Under the pieces are notes generated by a model. The model worked only from the letters and a program-made list of their open reading frames with translations, was not told the origin of the DNA and did not search any database. DNA of 64,000 nt, from assembly GCF_001540865.1 (NCBI RefSeq), contig NC_033626.1, forward strand, positions 549,356 through 613,355, read 5' to 3'. This document shows, piece by piece, positions 36,117 to 47,885 of the stretch. The position numbers were made by a program, and so were the translations under genes. The DNA comes from Ananas comosus (lineage: Eukaryota > Streptophyta > Magnoliopsida > Poales > Bromeliaceae). Within the stretch, counting starts at the first letter, position 1. Each line of letters begins with the position of its first letter.

Positions 36117-36639
36117 TGTTTATCTGAAATAGTGTTGATAGTAAGTGAAGGCTGTTTGCTATTAACTTTTCAGCCCTTGGGTCAATATGATTCCACCTAC
36201 CACTGCTAAACACTAGGCATCCGAGAGCTAAAAAGTAAACACTAAACCCTAAACCCTTCCTCTGTTCTTCTTTGCTCTCCCTTTTCCAAGGAAATCAAGG
36301 TACTAATTTGAAGCGTGGCTTTATCTTTATGTTTTTTCCTCAATTCTATTTGTTTATTGGTTTGTATTTGTTTTCTTTTGATTTATTGATTTTTTTATTT
36401 GAATAAACTTCAATTTTCCTCCCTGGTATGGCATATTTTCAATTTGGTGAATTAGAAGTTACTGTTTCATATATCTAATTGCACTTTTTTCGTCACCTGG
36501 GGCAAAGTAAGTATATGTGAATTTACAGATTTTGCAGTGGTATGATTTTGTAGGAATATGTTTCTCTTTCTTTAATGCCTAACTCTTTTTAGCAGGGGGT
36601 CTTCCAAATGGCATGGTTTCGTCAATTTTTTTTGTTCTT

Positions 36640-37000
36640 TTCCTTTCTGGAGGCAATGATGATAAACGCCACATCACAGAGTCGATAAATGCTACTAAAC
36701 ATCTGTAGTTTTTGGAATTGCTACATGCAATGCATTATCTCTCTTCATCTTTTTTTTTTTTTTCTTTTTCTTTGAATATGTGTGTATATATATATATTTC
36801 TTGCATCCGGTGCACCACATTTGTTTACAACCCAATGATATGCTTGTTTCTTTGGCGATGTTCGCTGGGCAGTTGGATGGCCTTCCACCGTGCAGGCAAC
36901 CCCTGCAGCGACTTCACCATTGGTAGACTGGCGTATATGATTTATTTTACTTTCGGCGTTAAATCTGAGCCTCCATCGATCTTTTTTCGTCCCCCATTTG
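36640..37000 (+). repeat. Complex duplicated array, block G3
   Basis: Third, more diverged copy of block G: GGAGGCAATGATGATAAAC at the left, an (AT)n, CACCACATTTGTTTAC, core motif M7 (36857-36911), then GTTAAATCTGAGCCTCC. Confidence 0.75.
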
Positions 37001-37259
37001 TGTTTCTATCAACTGGAAGACATATTGCAATTGTTCTGTTTCTTCTATTTATCTTTCTTGGTGTGAATTGATTGATTTTGAAGTTTTGATTTGATTGTTA
37101 TCGATCCTCTATGGTGTGATTGTTACAAAGTAGATTTTTTCCCCCCTTTCTCATGAAAATTTTGTGATGCCGGCTGCTATGCTCGTCAGCTGTGAGCTAC
37201 CTGCTGGTTGAGTTGCTTATATTGCGAGCAGTAATGCAAAGTATGCTGGATTTTATATA

Positions 37260-37565
37260 GGGTAAACTTCAAATATCATTCCTGCAGTTTCGCACTTCTA
37301 CACTTAGTATTTTGTGTTTTAAAATGTATCAATTTAGTTTCTTGTGGTTTTATTTTTATTTTTATTTTTTTTCGCCAGCTCCTCTGTTAATATTTTGTTA
37401 AATTATATATAAAAAGCTTTAGATATCCTATCTAGGTTTATTGAATATTTATTTAAGTACTTTTTAGTTTTAATTTTGTTATTGATTTAACGAAAAATCT
37501 AGCAGAGGGGGATAATAAAAAGAGAAATAAAATCACGGGGTACTAAATCGACACATTTTAATCCA
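37260..37565. mobile_element. Family C MITE, right end truncated
   Basis: Starts GGGTAAACTTCAAATATCA. The inner right side (GGGGTACTAAATCGACACAT) is the inverted relative of the left (ATGTATCAATTTAGTTTC). The right terminus is missing and the element ends exactly against core motif M8. Confidence 0.6.
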
Positions 37566-37566
37566 C

Positions 37567-37609
37567 AGTTGGATGGCTTGTTGCTGTGCAGGCAACTGCT
37601 GTGGTTATT
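37567..37609 (+). repeat. Core motif M8 (partial)
   Basis: AGTTGGATGGCTTGTTGCTG then GCAGGCAACTGCTG, the eighth copy of the array's core motif. It lacks the usual GATGTTGGCTGGGC start. Confidence 0.7.
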
Positions 37610-37699
37610 GTTGCCTTTGGTCAAGCACTTGAACATGGTGATTGCTGAGGTGTTTGAATCTAGTGTGGCAAATATGAGGTGATTCTCAGTTTATACCCC

Positions 37700-39700
37700 C
37701 TGTATTTTCGTTTAGGGTGTGTTTGATTACTCGTAAAAATGGTCAGAAAACTCCTTTCAGTCTGAAAATTTGTTTTCGTTCGTTTGTTGAGCTGTAAAAT
37801 TGTTTTCCTTGTAAAACTTTTTTACATATTATTATAACTGGGCCTTTTTGTTTTCCGCCAAAACTTCGTGGAATTGTGGAAAACGTTTTGGCGGTATTGT
37901 GGAAAACGAAAAGCTCTTGCTGCAAAAAATAAATAAATAAATAAATAAAAACACCGGTGTGTATATGTGCACGGCAATTAAAAGATCATGCGGTCCACCC
38001 ACTAAGAAACCAAATGTCTGAACCAAGTGCACCTACAAATACTAGAGATTATTGTATACTTGGTGTATTCATATATGTACACTATTTTCATCTAACATTT
38101 TTTTATAAATATATGTCTATTCCATTTTGTATACAGCAGTTGTTTAAAATTTAAAATTTGGGTAGTTAAATTGGGAGTACGAAATAAATTGGTGGTCTTT
38201 TGAAGCTGGTTGTGTGAGTTCATGGGTGTGCGAGAGGTGCACAAATAATTTTTTTTTTCTTGTGGATCTCCCACCAACAGTGTAATAGTAATGTGTATAG
38301 TATGTGTATAAAATAAAATGTATAATACTATTTCTACGCTATATAGGAAACATATATTATATAAATGGTTTTTTCTACATGTTTTCCTTTCAACCAAACA
38401 AACATTGTTGGAAAACTATTTTTTCTTTTCTACGAACCAATGTAAAATTTTTGTTCCACGAAAATTTTTTTTCACCGAATATATATATATTTTTTCCCAG
38501 TGTTACGTTGAACTAAACTTCTTGTTTAGTAAAAGTACCTAGGTGGCCTTTTTGTTTTCCTCCGCATTTTGGCCTCTAGTTTGTTGATTTGGCTTTGCTT
38601 ATTTTATGAATCTGGCCCATTTCCCTCTTTTCTCAGACTGAGCATAGTGTAATATGCATGTACTTGATCTTGAGAGGTGATAATGTGGAGCTAGTTGTAT
38701 CTTGATGAGTCTATTATGTTACAGTTCTACCAGAACATCAATAATAAATCAATCATATATATATATTTTTTTAAAAGATAGGTAGCACGCTACCCATTTC
38801 GTTTATTTCAGTTAGAAATAAACTTAGCTGGAAATGTGNTATATATATATTAAGAGAATTTTAAAGAAAATATTTTTTAATAATTATGATGGGATGGGCA
38901 AATTTAAGGGGAATAATTTGATTGGTTGAGAATGCTACATCAGCTATATAATAATCGGTGCATTGTAGGCTTTTCACTTAGTGTAAGAGTGTTGTTTGGT
39001 TGCTGCTGTTTTTCGTGCTTTCAAGAACTCTCTGTACATGGGATGCTTGAAAGGTGGTAGAAGGAAAGCATGCTATGTTTATTATGACTCTCCAGGAGGT
39101 GGAATTAAAGCATTTGTGTATTGCGCTGGTATTATGGAAACATTGTAGTTACCGCATTATTATTTTTTTACAGGTGCTCTTATTGGCATCTGATTTGCAT
39201 GTATTTTTGTGTGAAGTAGTAGCAAAATGTTATGATTTGTGCTATACGGGTGCAGTAATCAAGCTGAAAGGTTTTTTTTAAAATTTTTGTTCACTAGATT
39301 ATTCTATGTGTAGGGCATCTTTCATTGTCTTTAAATGAGAGTTGGTGAGTCGTAACCCTTTCCTTGTTTACGTCAGTGTGGCTTATACGCAAGTGGTATT
39401 TATATGCGGTTACTTGAATACCGCATTTAAGTTGTTCGATTGATTTTTCTAGTAATTTGATTGATTTTAAGAAAAAAACTGCTAGAAACATGAAAATTTA
39501 AGGAGTTGCTGACTAACTGATGCCAAAATTTAAAGTAGTGCACTGACAAATTCCAAAATCATGTAATTACACATCTCTCATGTTTTATAGGCTACGGAAC
39601 AGAGAAATTAAAATCATGCATACGACAGTAATATTTCAACTTATTAGACGGTACTTTACTGCTGTATTAATACCGGTACCTCTGAAGTATAAAAGATTAT
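37700..39700. other. AT-rich spacer with a degenerate inverted-repeat element and an N
   Basis: Between about 37715 and 38530 are scattered GGAAAAC / GTTTTCC words and a right end (GTTACGTTGAACTAAAC) related inversely to the left (GTTTGATTACTCGTAAA), so probably an old MITE. A single N at 38839 marks a likely assembly join. No gene recognised. Confidence 0.4.
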
Positions 39701-40271
39701 TTACAATGTAAATTAAAAAATACTCCGCAAGAACGATACCAACCAACAACACCATTGGGTTCGGGTACAAAAAATTTCTGAAAGATGAAAGCAATTGAAG
39801 TTCGAAAACACGGTTATCACTGTCAAAAATGAGTTTTAGTAGGAATGCTCATGCTTTCAATGCCCCAGCAGTGTAGATTCCGAATGCTTTTGCTAGCCAA
39901 TCTCCTTTCATACCTGAAATCCTCGACGACGCCACCACCGGAGCATTCCTTGCTGGCTGCATTGAGAATTGCCCTGTTAAACCCTACCCTTGCCGAAGGC
40001 CTGCAACTCATTTTTGCATAACAGATGCAGAAGAACACACGTGCGCGCCCACGTTTCGAGAGAAACTTTAAACTCGCGTAGGATGGCTCTTGATTGCTCT
40101 TGACGAAGGGAACCGGCTCTTTCTTAACAAATATAGTTCTTCTGGGAGCTGGGCTTCGCCGATGAGCTCATTCAGATAGAGCAGTTAGAGCCCTGCAATG
40201 TCGCAAAGCGGAGCTGCTTTGATATATCACGGCGGAAAAGATCTGTGATTTCTTTGCTTCCATAATGACGA

Positions 40272-43031
40272 TCACAAAATATCGACAATATCGATCTCAT
40301 TGGCACGTATAATTAGTTCCGCGGTTTCGTCGTCCAAATCTATCTGATCTCTTGCCATCATCTTAGGGATATTCGGGGGAGCTCTCTTAGTATTTATACA
40401 TACTCTTATAAAGGATTTGTACAATGGCAAGCTCATGATATTCAGTTTTCTTAGAACCTTCACATACCTCTTCGCGTTCTCAAAATCACCTTCCTCCTCA
40501 AAATGCTCTGCTATGGCCTCCACAATCGCAGGATTCGGCCTCCAACGACAAAACTTCAACAAAGAAAAGCCCTTTTTCATGGCCTCTACAGCTTTCTCCA
40601 TCTCCCTGTTCTTCACCCATCCTTCCATTAAAATTTCCCATGTCTTGTAATTTGGTTTGGCACCTTTTTCCAAAGTATAGAGGTGAAATTTCTCAGCCTT
40701 TTCCATCCACCCATTCCTCACATAAGCACCCAGAAGAACATTCGATACTCGGACATCATACTTAAAGCATTCTGATTCCCAAGTTCTAAAGACCCTCTCT
40801 GCCGCCCCTATATCACCAACTTTAATCAAACACAACATAACACACATGTAATTTACACAAGTGATTCTACTTGGTACCTTTTTACTAGCTTCCCAAAGCC
40901 TAATAACCCCTTCCCTATCCCTCAAAGAAGCATAGATTGTCATGATGAAAGAATAGCCCAGCCGTTTCCTTGCTGAAAGCTTCTGTTCAGCTGTTCTAAG
41001 GGCTTCAAAAGCTTTCTGGATAAGCCCGTATTTTATGTAGATATTAGCTAAGGTCGAGTGCGTGCTCCAACCAACCTCGATGTCCTTATCATTCACCATC
41101 TCCTTAAGCACCATCTCTACAGAAGTTGCATTAGAAACTTCCGCACATGCATTCATCCAAAGGTTGTAGGAAACAACATTAAGAGGGATCTTACTGTTTT
41201 TCATATGCCTAATAACTGCCAGAACCTTTTTGTATTGACTTGTGGCCACATAGAGCTTCATCATTTCATCGAAAAGGTAAGGATTCACGGCTAACCCGTA
41301 GTTTTGCAGCTTTGCCATTAGGGTCTCGGCTTTTTCCAAGTCCCGTGCCTTAACATAATAATGGAGGAGAGGAAAAGATGCAGCCTTCTTTGAAGCACTG
41401 GTTGATAATTTCCCGAAGTACTCCTCAGCTTCAGATATATTGCGAAGTTTGGTGATCAAATCCAATATGGCTGCATGATCAGACGATGCTAATTCAAACT
41501 TTCTGCATGACTCCATCCATGTTAAAATCTGCAGTGTGATGGAAGAAATGTTCATATTTACAATTTTAGGGTTAAACTGAAACAAGACAAGCAAATTGCA
41601 ATGAATAGAATGAAAATGTTAACAAGTTCTTTATATATAACAGAAAATTTATTGCGCCATAATGAAGCTTGATCATTTTGATCTTACAATACGGGGGGAA
41701 AAAATAATAAACATGAAGAGTGATTTTCTGTCTGGGAAGGGAAAATTTGGCAAATGATTCCGACTTGGTCTGGCAGAGATCTGCTTTCTGCTGTGGAACT
41801 GTGGAAGGTGCCAAACAAGTGTTGTCCATCTTCTTACAGAACATTAGATGGTTGGACAGCAGAACCTTGTATAAACTGCTAGATTGGAGTTATGTACAGA
41901 CAGGCAGCAAATCTTAGCTTTAAATCTTATGCAATCAACTCGATCCTGCAGCAGGGCTGTTCATAAATTAACTCAAGTTTATTTGAGAAGCTATAATGCA
42001 GAGATCAAATCGTTCGAAAATACAAACACTCCAATGTTGTATCCATCAGGCAAAGCATATACTGCTAGCAGAGACCCCGAGAAAACCAGAACTATCGAAT
42101 TGCTTCCTTAATAAAATCTTTGATATTCTTCAATTGCTCAAGCATGTAAAGTATATTTAAACGAGAAAGTAAACACGAATTCTCCAAATCACCACCTGAG
42201 AAGTCTCATCTGTGAAAGATTCATATCTCCTCTATTCTTTCTCGGTACGGATATGAAAGTTATCCATTTTCCGTACCATGCGAGTGTGCCGCAACAGTAA
42301 CAAAATTATTGTAAAATACGAAGCTAAGCGCCAGTAACATATTATCGATAATGTTATCTAGTCTATCTGAGTATCATCATCAAAAACAATTCCTATCTGG
42401 GCTATTAATTCCAAACACCTGCACAAAGATCTTCCTAAAATACAAAACATATCAACATGCTCCACTGCATTAACTTCAGTCATGCATACCCAATATCAAA
42501 GATAATGCCCAATTAGCAAAAATGTCAGAGTACATTCACACATAGTTGTCGAGTTTGCTGCATATTGTGCCAAATTTTGGCTCAAGAACAAGTTTTTATG
42601 GCAAGAATTTTCGATTTTACTAAATAAACCCTAGATATGTCAGAGTCCACCACTGGGACTGAAACACGTAAGAGTGGATCGCTCACCTCGAGCGCGTGCT
42701 TATACCGCTTCGCCTTCCTGAGCTCCGCGATGATGCGCCGGAGCTCGGAAATGGCGACCTCGCCCCCTCCGCGCACCCACTCGTCCAGCGCCGCCGCCGC
42801 GCTCTGGCGATCGAAGCGAAGCCGGAGGAGGCGACGTCGTAGGTCATCGGCCTCCGCCGCCGAGGATTCTTCGGGGGAGACTCTTAGGGTTGGGGTTCCG
42901 GTCGCCGTGGGGATCGAGGAGAACGGGCTAGGGCTGGGGTTAGGGTTAGGGTTTCGGAAGAGGAGGAGGGAGAAGAGGGTAGTTGAGAAAATGGGGTTTC
43001 GAGGGCGCGAACGAAGGAGAAGAGTTGCCAT
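40272..43031 (-). CDS. P-class pentatricopeptide repeat protein, probably mitochondrial, 533 aa, 2 exons
   Basis: Likely organellar RNA-binding protein. Exons: 43031-42687 and 41528-40272, joined in frame 0 (345 + 1257 nt) across a 1158-nt intron. The N-terminus (MATLLLRSRPRNPIFSTTLF) is Arg/Ser-rich without acids, typical of a mitochondrial presequence. The second exon holds tandem PPR-like helical pairs of about 35 aa, for example VVSYNLWMNACAEV, WSTHSTLANIYIKYGLIQKA, GYSFIMTIYASLRD, ITCVNYMCVMLCLIKVGDIG, RVSNVLLGAYVRNGWMEKA and NYKTWEILMEGWVKNREMEK. No E or DYW domain is present. It resembles the short plant proteins of the At1g02370/At4g02820 group. Exon 1 is GC-rich and exon 2 is AT-rich. 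The RNA target cannot be inferred. Confidence 0.9.
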
Positions 43032-43300
43032 GAGAATGAGGCGAATTAGCTGAACCGTTACTGGGTTTTTATACGGGTTCGGACCGAACCGGTTTGCACC
43101 ATTATGGGCCGGGTTCAGGTGGAATCCCTGTGCAGGTGCATTGGCTATAAATTAGGGCTTGTTTGTTTCACCGGCCGGAATAGGTCGGAACTTGCGAGTT
43201 TCAATCGCACCCCCCATCACGACTTCGGAATAGGTCGGAACTCGCGAGTTTCAATCACACGCCCGATCTCGACTTTTGCTATAGTAGGGAATAAATTCAT
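43032..43300 (-). promoter_or_regulatory. Promoter region of the PPR gene
   Basis: On the minus strand a TATAAAAA (43066-43073) lies only about 35 bp before the ATG, which would leave a 5' UTR of just a few nucleotides if used. A 50-bp-period tandem repeat lies just upstream. Confidence 0.4.
43176..43275. repeat. 50-bp tandem repeat, two copies
   Basis: Two adjacent copies starting CGGAATAGGTCGGAACT at 43176 and 43226. They differ at a few positions. Confidence 0.9.
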
Positions 43301-46290
43301 ACTTTCATACTGTACACGAGATTAGAGTCGGTACTTACAGACCTACGCTATCAACTGCTCTCTTCATCTAATCTTCGAATTCGCAGATATCCTCTAAACA
43401 TTTGTGCTCGCCGTTTGACGAGGTGATGACTCATGCATTGGATATCGGGATGTGGGGCGAAAGAAACATGCCCTTATCGGGTGAAAGAAACATTGCACTA
43501 GTAGTCACTGAACTTCTGCTCGAGTTTTATTTTGGTTTCTCTCAATCAAAACTCGGTAGGGGTTAAGATGGAAACCTCAATACAACCTCGTTGGCTTTCA
43601 TTTAACAGGTCTGTTTGTACCAGCTTCTGTTCTTTACAACTCGCTTTGTCGCTGTTTAATTCAACGTAATTGTAAATGCAGTATAGCTACAAATGCATAC
43701 AATTGAAAATACGCAGCGGTTATAATTTCATATATCTTATTTGGTTGGATATAGAAGAAAGTGTTGTAGTGATAAATAATTTGTTTCGATGCATGTGGTT
43801 GAGAAGTACATTACAAAATTCCATCGTTTTATAAAGAAGGAGGTGAGATTACCCCCTATATAGAAAAAAAGGAAAAAATAATTAAATGGTTATTAGAGAG
43901 GTAAGTTTATTTTTGTTTAAAGTTATTTTCTTCAAGTACAGTCGTAATTGTAGCAGTTAAATTTAAATGTGTCAAACGAACATGAATTTAAATCTGTATG
44001 TAGTTATAATTATAGTGTAGTTACAACTATATATAACTAAATAATCCCTTAGTCGACCAGAAAAATGAAACAATGTTGATTCCATAATAATAGAATAATG
44101 ATGGTTTCCTTGCATCTAAAACTAGAGGTACTATTATTAGGAAGAACATTTCTTTCAAAGGATGAGAGGGGAATTGAAAGATAAGGACATTTAGCAGTGT
44201 GGTCACACATTACAACCTAAATTATAGATATGAAAAATATGAATTAAATTTTCCAAAAAGTAATAATTAATCTATATATGCAGTTTAAAATATTACTATT
44301 GATTTTATTAATATGTATATATAGTACACAAAGTATCAATTACAAAGACCAAGGCCTCTATCCTCACCTAACTCTAATATGTCACATCCTACATAAGATT
44401 GACAGTTGCTAAGAAAAAAAAAAATTTACTATATCTGTATTCGACTGAATCCGAATTTTAATCAAATATATTATTTTTAAATTCAAATCTGATTTAAAAT
44501 CAGATGCTCGGATTCGAATTGAGTTAAGATAAACAAAATTATATGTTAAATAGAAACTCAAGTTTCAAAACTATGTATTATAAATAAGAACAACATAATT
44601 ATATAATTTTTATGTCTAAAATCCGTTCTAATTTTACTTGAATTTTTGGACGGGAACTTTTTTATTCGAATTTGATTATTTTTGGGTCGGTAAATTGGGT
44701 CGGATCATAATTTGCTAATTCTAATTATGAAATAAATAAATATGTCATTTCCGAGGACACCTTAGTACATTGGTCAAAGAAGGACACTTCAAACCTCTTC
44801 CCTAAAATTATGTCTTTTCAGGAGCCTTTTTGGTTTTGGTGAGTGATGTGGGTAATTCATGTCGTTTTCTTAAGCTCTTCACCTAATTTAACCTAATTCT
44901 CCTCAACTTAATGATATTTTATTTATAAAAAAATAATATCAACAAAATTTATTTATTTTTATATCAGAAATAGATTAGATACATTAAATTTCATCAAATT
45001 GAGTTAAAAAGTATCTATAAGTCAATAATAAATTTAGCTCGGTGAATAATGCTAAAAATTTAATATTCGATTTGAAATTGCACATTAGTATAGTTGTTTG
45101 GTTTCCGCAAATATAGCACATGATATATATGTATATATGTTATAAAAATTGATTGAGATATAATATTTATAGTTCTGTCCAAAAATGTATATATATATAT
45201 ATTTTATATTTTTTCCTAACTTTTTTTTGCCCAATAAAATGTGACTCTCAATACAAAACAAACCCTACATTAATTTTCAAGAAAATGTGTAATTTGATAA
45301 AAAAAACTTAGCCAATAATAAAGCGTATTAACATTGGATTATGTTCAACTGACCAAGAATAATTTGATATAATAATACATTTATATCTTATTTTCAAAAA
45401 ATTGACTCGAAAGTTGAATATTTATGCCAGGCAAATATTTATTAGTGGTATTCTCTTCATTCATAAAATACCATTAATTTTTTTGAATAAATCAAATAGA
45501 TATGCTAAATAAAATACTTTTACATAAAATAGAGGTGAAGAGTATGGTTGAGTTGTAAAAGATATTAAATGTTGTGAAAATTAGAAAGCTAAATAGTACT
45601 GCATTAATTTATATGCCATGTTAGTTTTCTTAATTTCTTTTTTTAAATTTTTTTCCTGCCTTTTTCACGTATTCTATTGCGAAAGTAATTTTTATTATTG
45701 TCGAAATAAATATACTCAAATTTTATTATAGTTAAAGAAAGAAATCTAATTAAGAAAGAAAATAATTTACAAAATTAAAGAGAAAAATATATATAATTTA
45801 TCTCAACTACCGCCCGTTTTAATTTGATTATTTAATCTTTAAAAATTTTAATTCTACTATTTAATTTTTTTTTAATTTTATTTAATTTAAGTTAGCTAAT
45901 AATTTTCTAGCTCTAAAATTTGAATAGAATATTTTTTTTGATAAGTTATTAATTATCAATTTATCAAGATATCTAATTAATTAAAATAGTATAAATTTTT
46001 AATACTTTTTATACATTTTTATCTAAATTTTTTTATTAATAATTAGCAATTAATATTAATTAATAATTAATAATAATAATAAACATGAAAACTTAGAAAA
46101 CCAAAGAGAGGAAAAATCAAGGAGAATGCTGAGAATCTCTCTTTCCTTTTTATTATTTGGTAGTCCCACTTAAACACAATGAAAAGGTTGACCAAAAAAA
46201 TTAAAAAATAAAAATAAAAATAAAAATAAAAATAAAAATAAAAAAAAAAAATAAAAAATAAAAATTCCACCCTTTTCCCCTCAAAAGTTT
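43300..46290. other. AT-rich intergenic DNA
   Basis: No gene recognised. Contains poly-A/T runs, AT tracts near 45125 and 45187, and a pentanucleotide (AAAAT)n repeat at about 46205-46243. Confidence 0.5.
46205..46262. repeat. (AAAAT)n minisatellite-like tract
   Basis: At least eight AAAAT/AATAA units ending in an A-run, about 1.6 kb upstream of the DA1 start codon. Confidence 0.9.
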
Positions 46291-46620
46291 TCAACTTTTT
46301 CTCCTCTCTCTCTCTCTCTCACTCTCTCTCATTGGTGGGTGGGTTCTTGGCTCCTCTACGCCCCACCCAACCCCTTCCCCCTTTCGATCCATTACCACTT
46401 CGCAAAAACCTTTTTTTTCTCTTTTTAATACCCTTTCCACCCACTTTTTTCAATTTTTTTCAAGGCAAAAACTCATCTTTTTTTGTTATCTCGGATCACT
46501 CGTAGTTTTTTTTTGCTGTTTTTTTTAACCTTTTCGATACAAAACAATCAAATTTAAAGCTTTTAGGAACCGTTTTGCGTTGGCGCACACACAACCGTAT
46601 TCTCCTTTTCCTCTTTTTTT

Positions 46621-46652
<32 letters not shown>

Positions 46653-47885
46653 GGTTGGTTTTGTGTTCAGGGATTTTTAATGACATTTGGAGTGTTAACT
46701 ACTGCGGCTTTGGGGGGGACCCACGTGGGGATACAGCTCCAAGAAGCGTGAGGAGTGTTCAACACCCACATGGGTTTTGGATTACCAAATCCTTCATCGG
46801 TTTGATGTGGATTTTTTTGGTGATTTAATCGGATTTGACTGGGGGGAGAGGGAGTTTTTTGAGATCTCCCCCCCTTTTGGCTTCGGATTTGGGGTTTTGA
46901 TGAAGCAATTCTTGGTAAAGTTCCTTCCTTTGATTTTTCTCTATTTGATTTGTAATCCTTTTTGTAGTTGCAAGGGGTTTCTCTTATTGTTTTTTTTTTA
47001 ATTATTAGTTTACGGGAATGATTAAAACGGAGAAAAGGAAAGCGGAATTGGGGAAGAACATGAGAGATTTGATTGTTTCTGGTTGATTTTTTTGGTGATT
47101 GTTAGTTGAATTCACCTCTCGGGTCCGATTTTTGATCTGGGCCTTTCTCAATTCCACCAAATTTTACGGCTTTCGATATCGATTTGAGGTAACACGCGAT
47201 CACGAATCTTATTATGCATAGGTTAATATCAAGGATAATATTTGACCAAGAAAAATTTTGTATTTGAACTTGTTTTATTCATATCAATACCCTAGCAAGA
47301 TTGTGGGTTTAATCACAATTAAATTTTGCATGCGATATCTTAGTCGAATTTGATAACTCTCAAATCATTTGGGTCCTGTTGGTATTATAGTGTTTATGAT
47401 TGTTGGATTAGATAAGCATCTTGAAACACTACAACTTTTTCATTTTATGTAAGTTATAGGGTGGATATTCATGTCTTGTTGTTTCGATGGTAATACTTCG
47501 TGGTAAAATAAATGCTTAAGCTTTTGCATTTGGTGCCGCTATAAGCTCCCGAGGTCTAATAAACAAGCTATTGGCTACTCATCAGATGTTCAACGTTCTT
47601 TCAATTATTGATAATGTTCTTAGAGGCAGGTTAAATATTCCATTTTTGTGGTGTTTCATGATTTGTTTTGCTAAAATTATACATATTCAATCATCGAATG
47701 GTCCTTTTTTTCTCAATTCCTTATATTACTTAATGTTTGTTGCTCGGAGCAATCAAAGCAACCTGCAACATTTCTTGTTCAAACATGAAATCAAGCTCTC
47801 TAGCACTTTTATAGTTGCGTATAATGAAGCTAATATAGTTGCAGCTAAAGTTGGCCAGGGCTGTCGTATTATAGCAACTCTTGTA
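46290..47885 (+). promoter_or_regulatory. DA1 promoter, 5' UTR and probable 5'-UTR intron
   Basis: CT-rich DNA (46303-46330) and a (GT)n tract (46627-46651) are followed by GT-rich, leader-like sequence. A good donor (GATTTGAG then GTAACAC at 47189) and an acceptor (TTATAG at 47869-47874) would remove a 5'-UTR intron and leave CAACTCTTGTA before the ATG at 47886. The splice pair is a prediction. Confidence 0.45.

Noticed and set aside
26040..37610. CRISPR-like array
   Set aside because: Repeat spacing is irregular (0.4-3.4 kb), repeats are nested, and the DNA is clearly plant nuclear.
42637..43053. Plus-strand ORF opposite PPR exon 1
   Set aside because: Arg/Ser-only composition from the GC-rich antisense of the PPR presequence exon.
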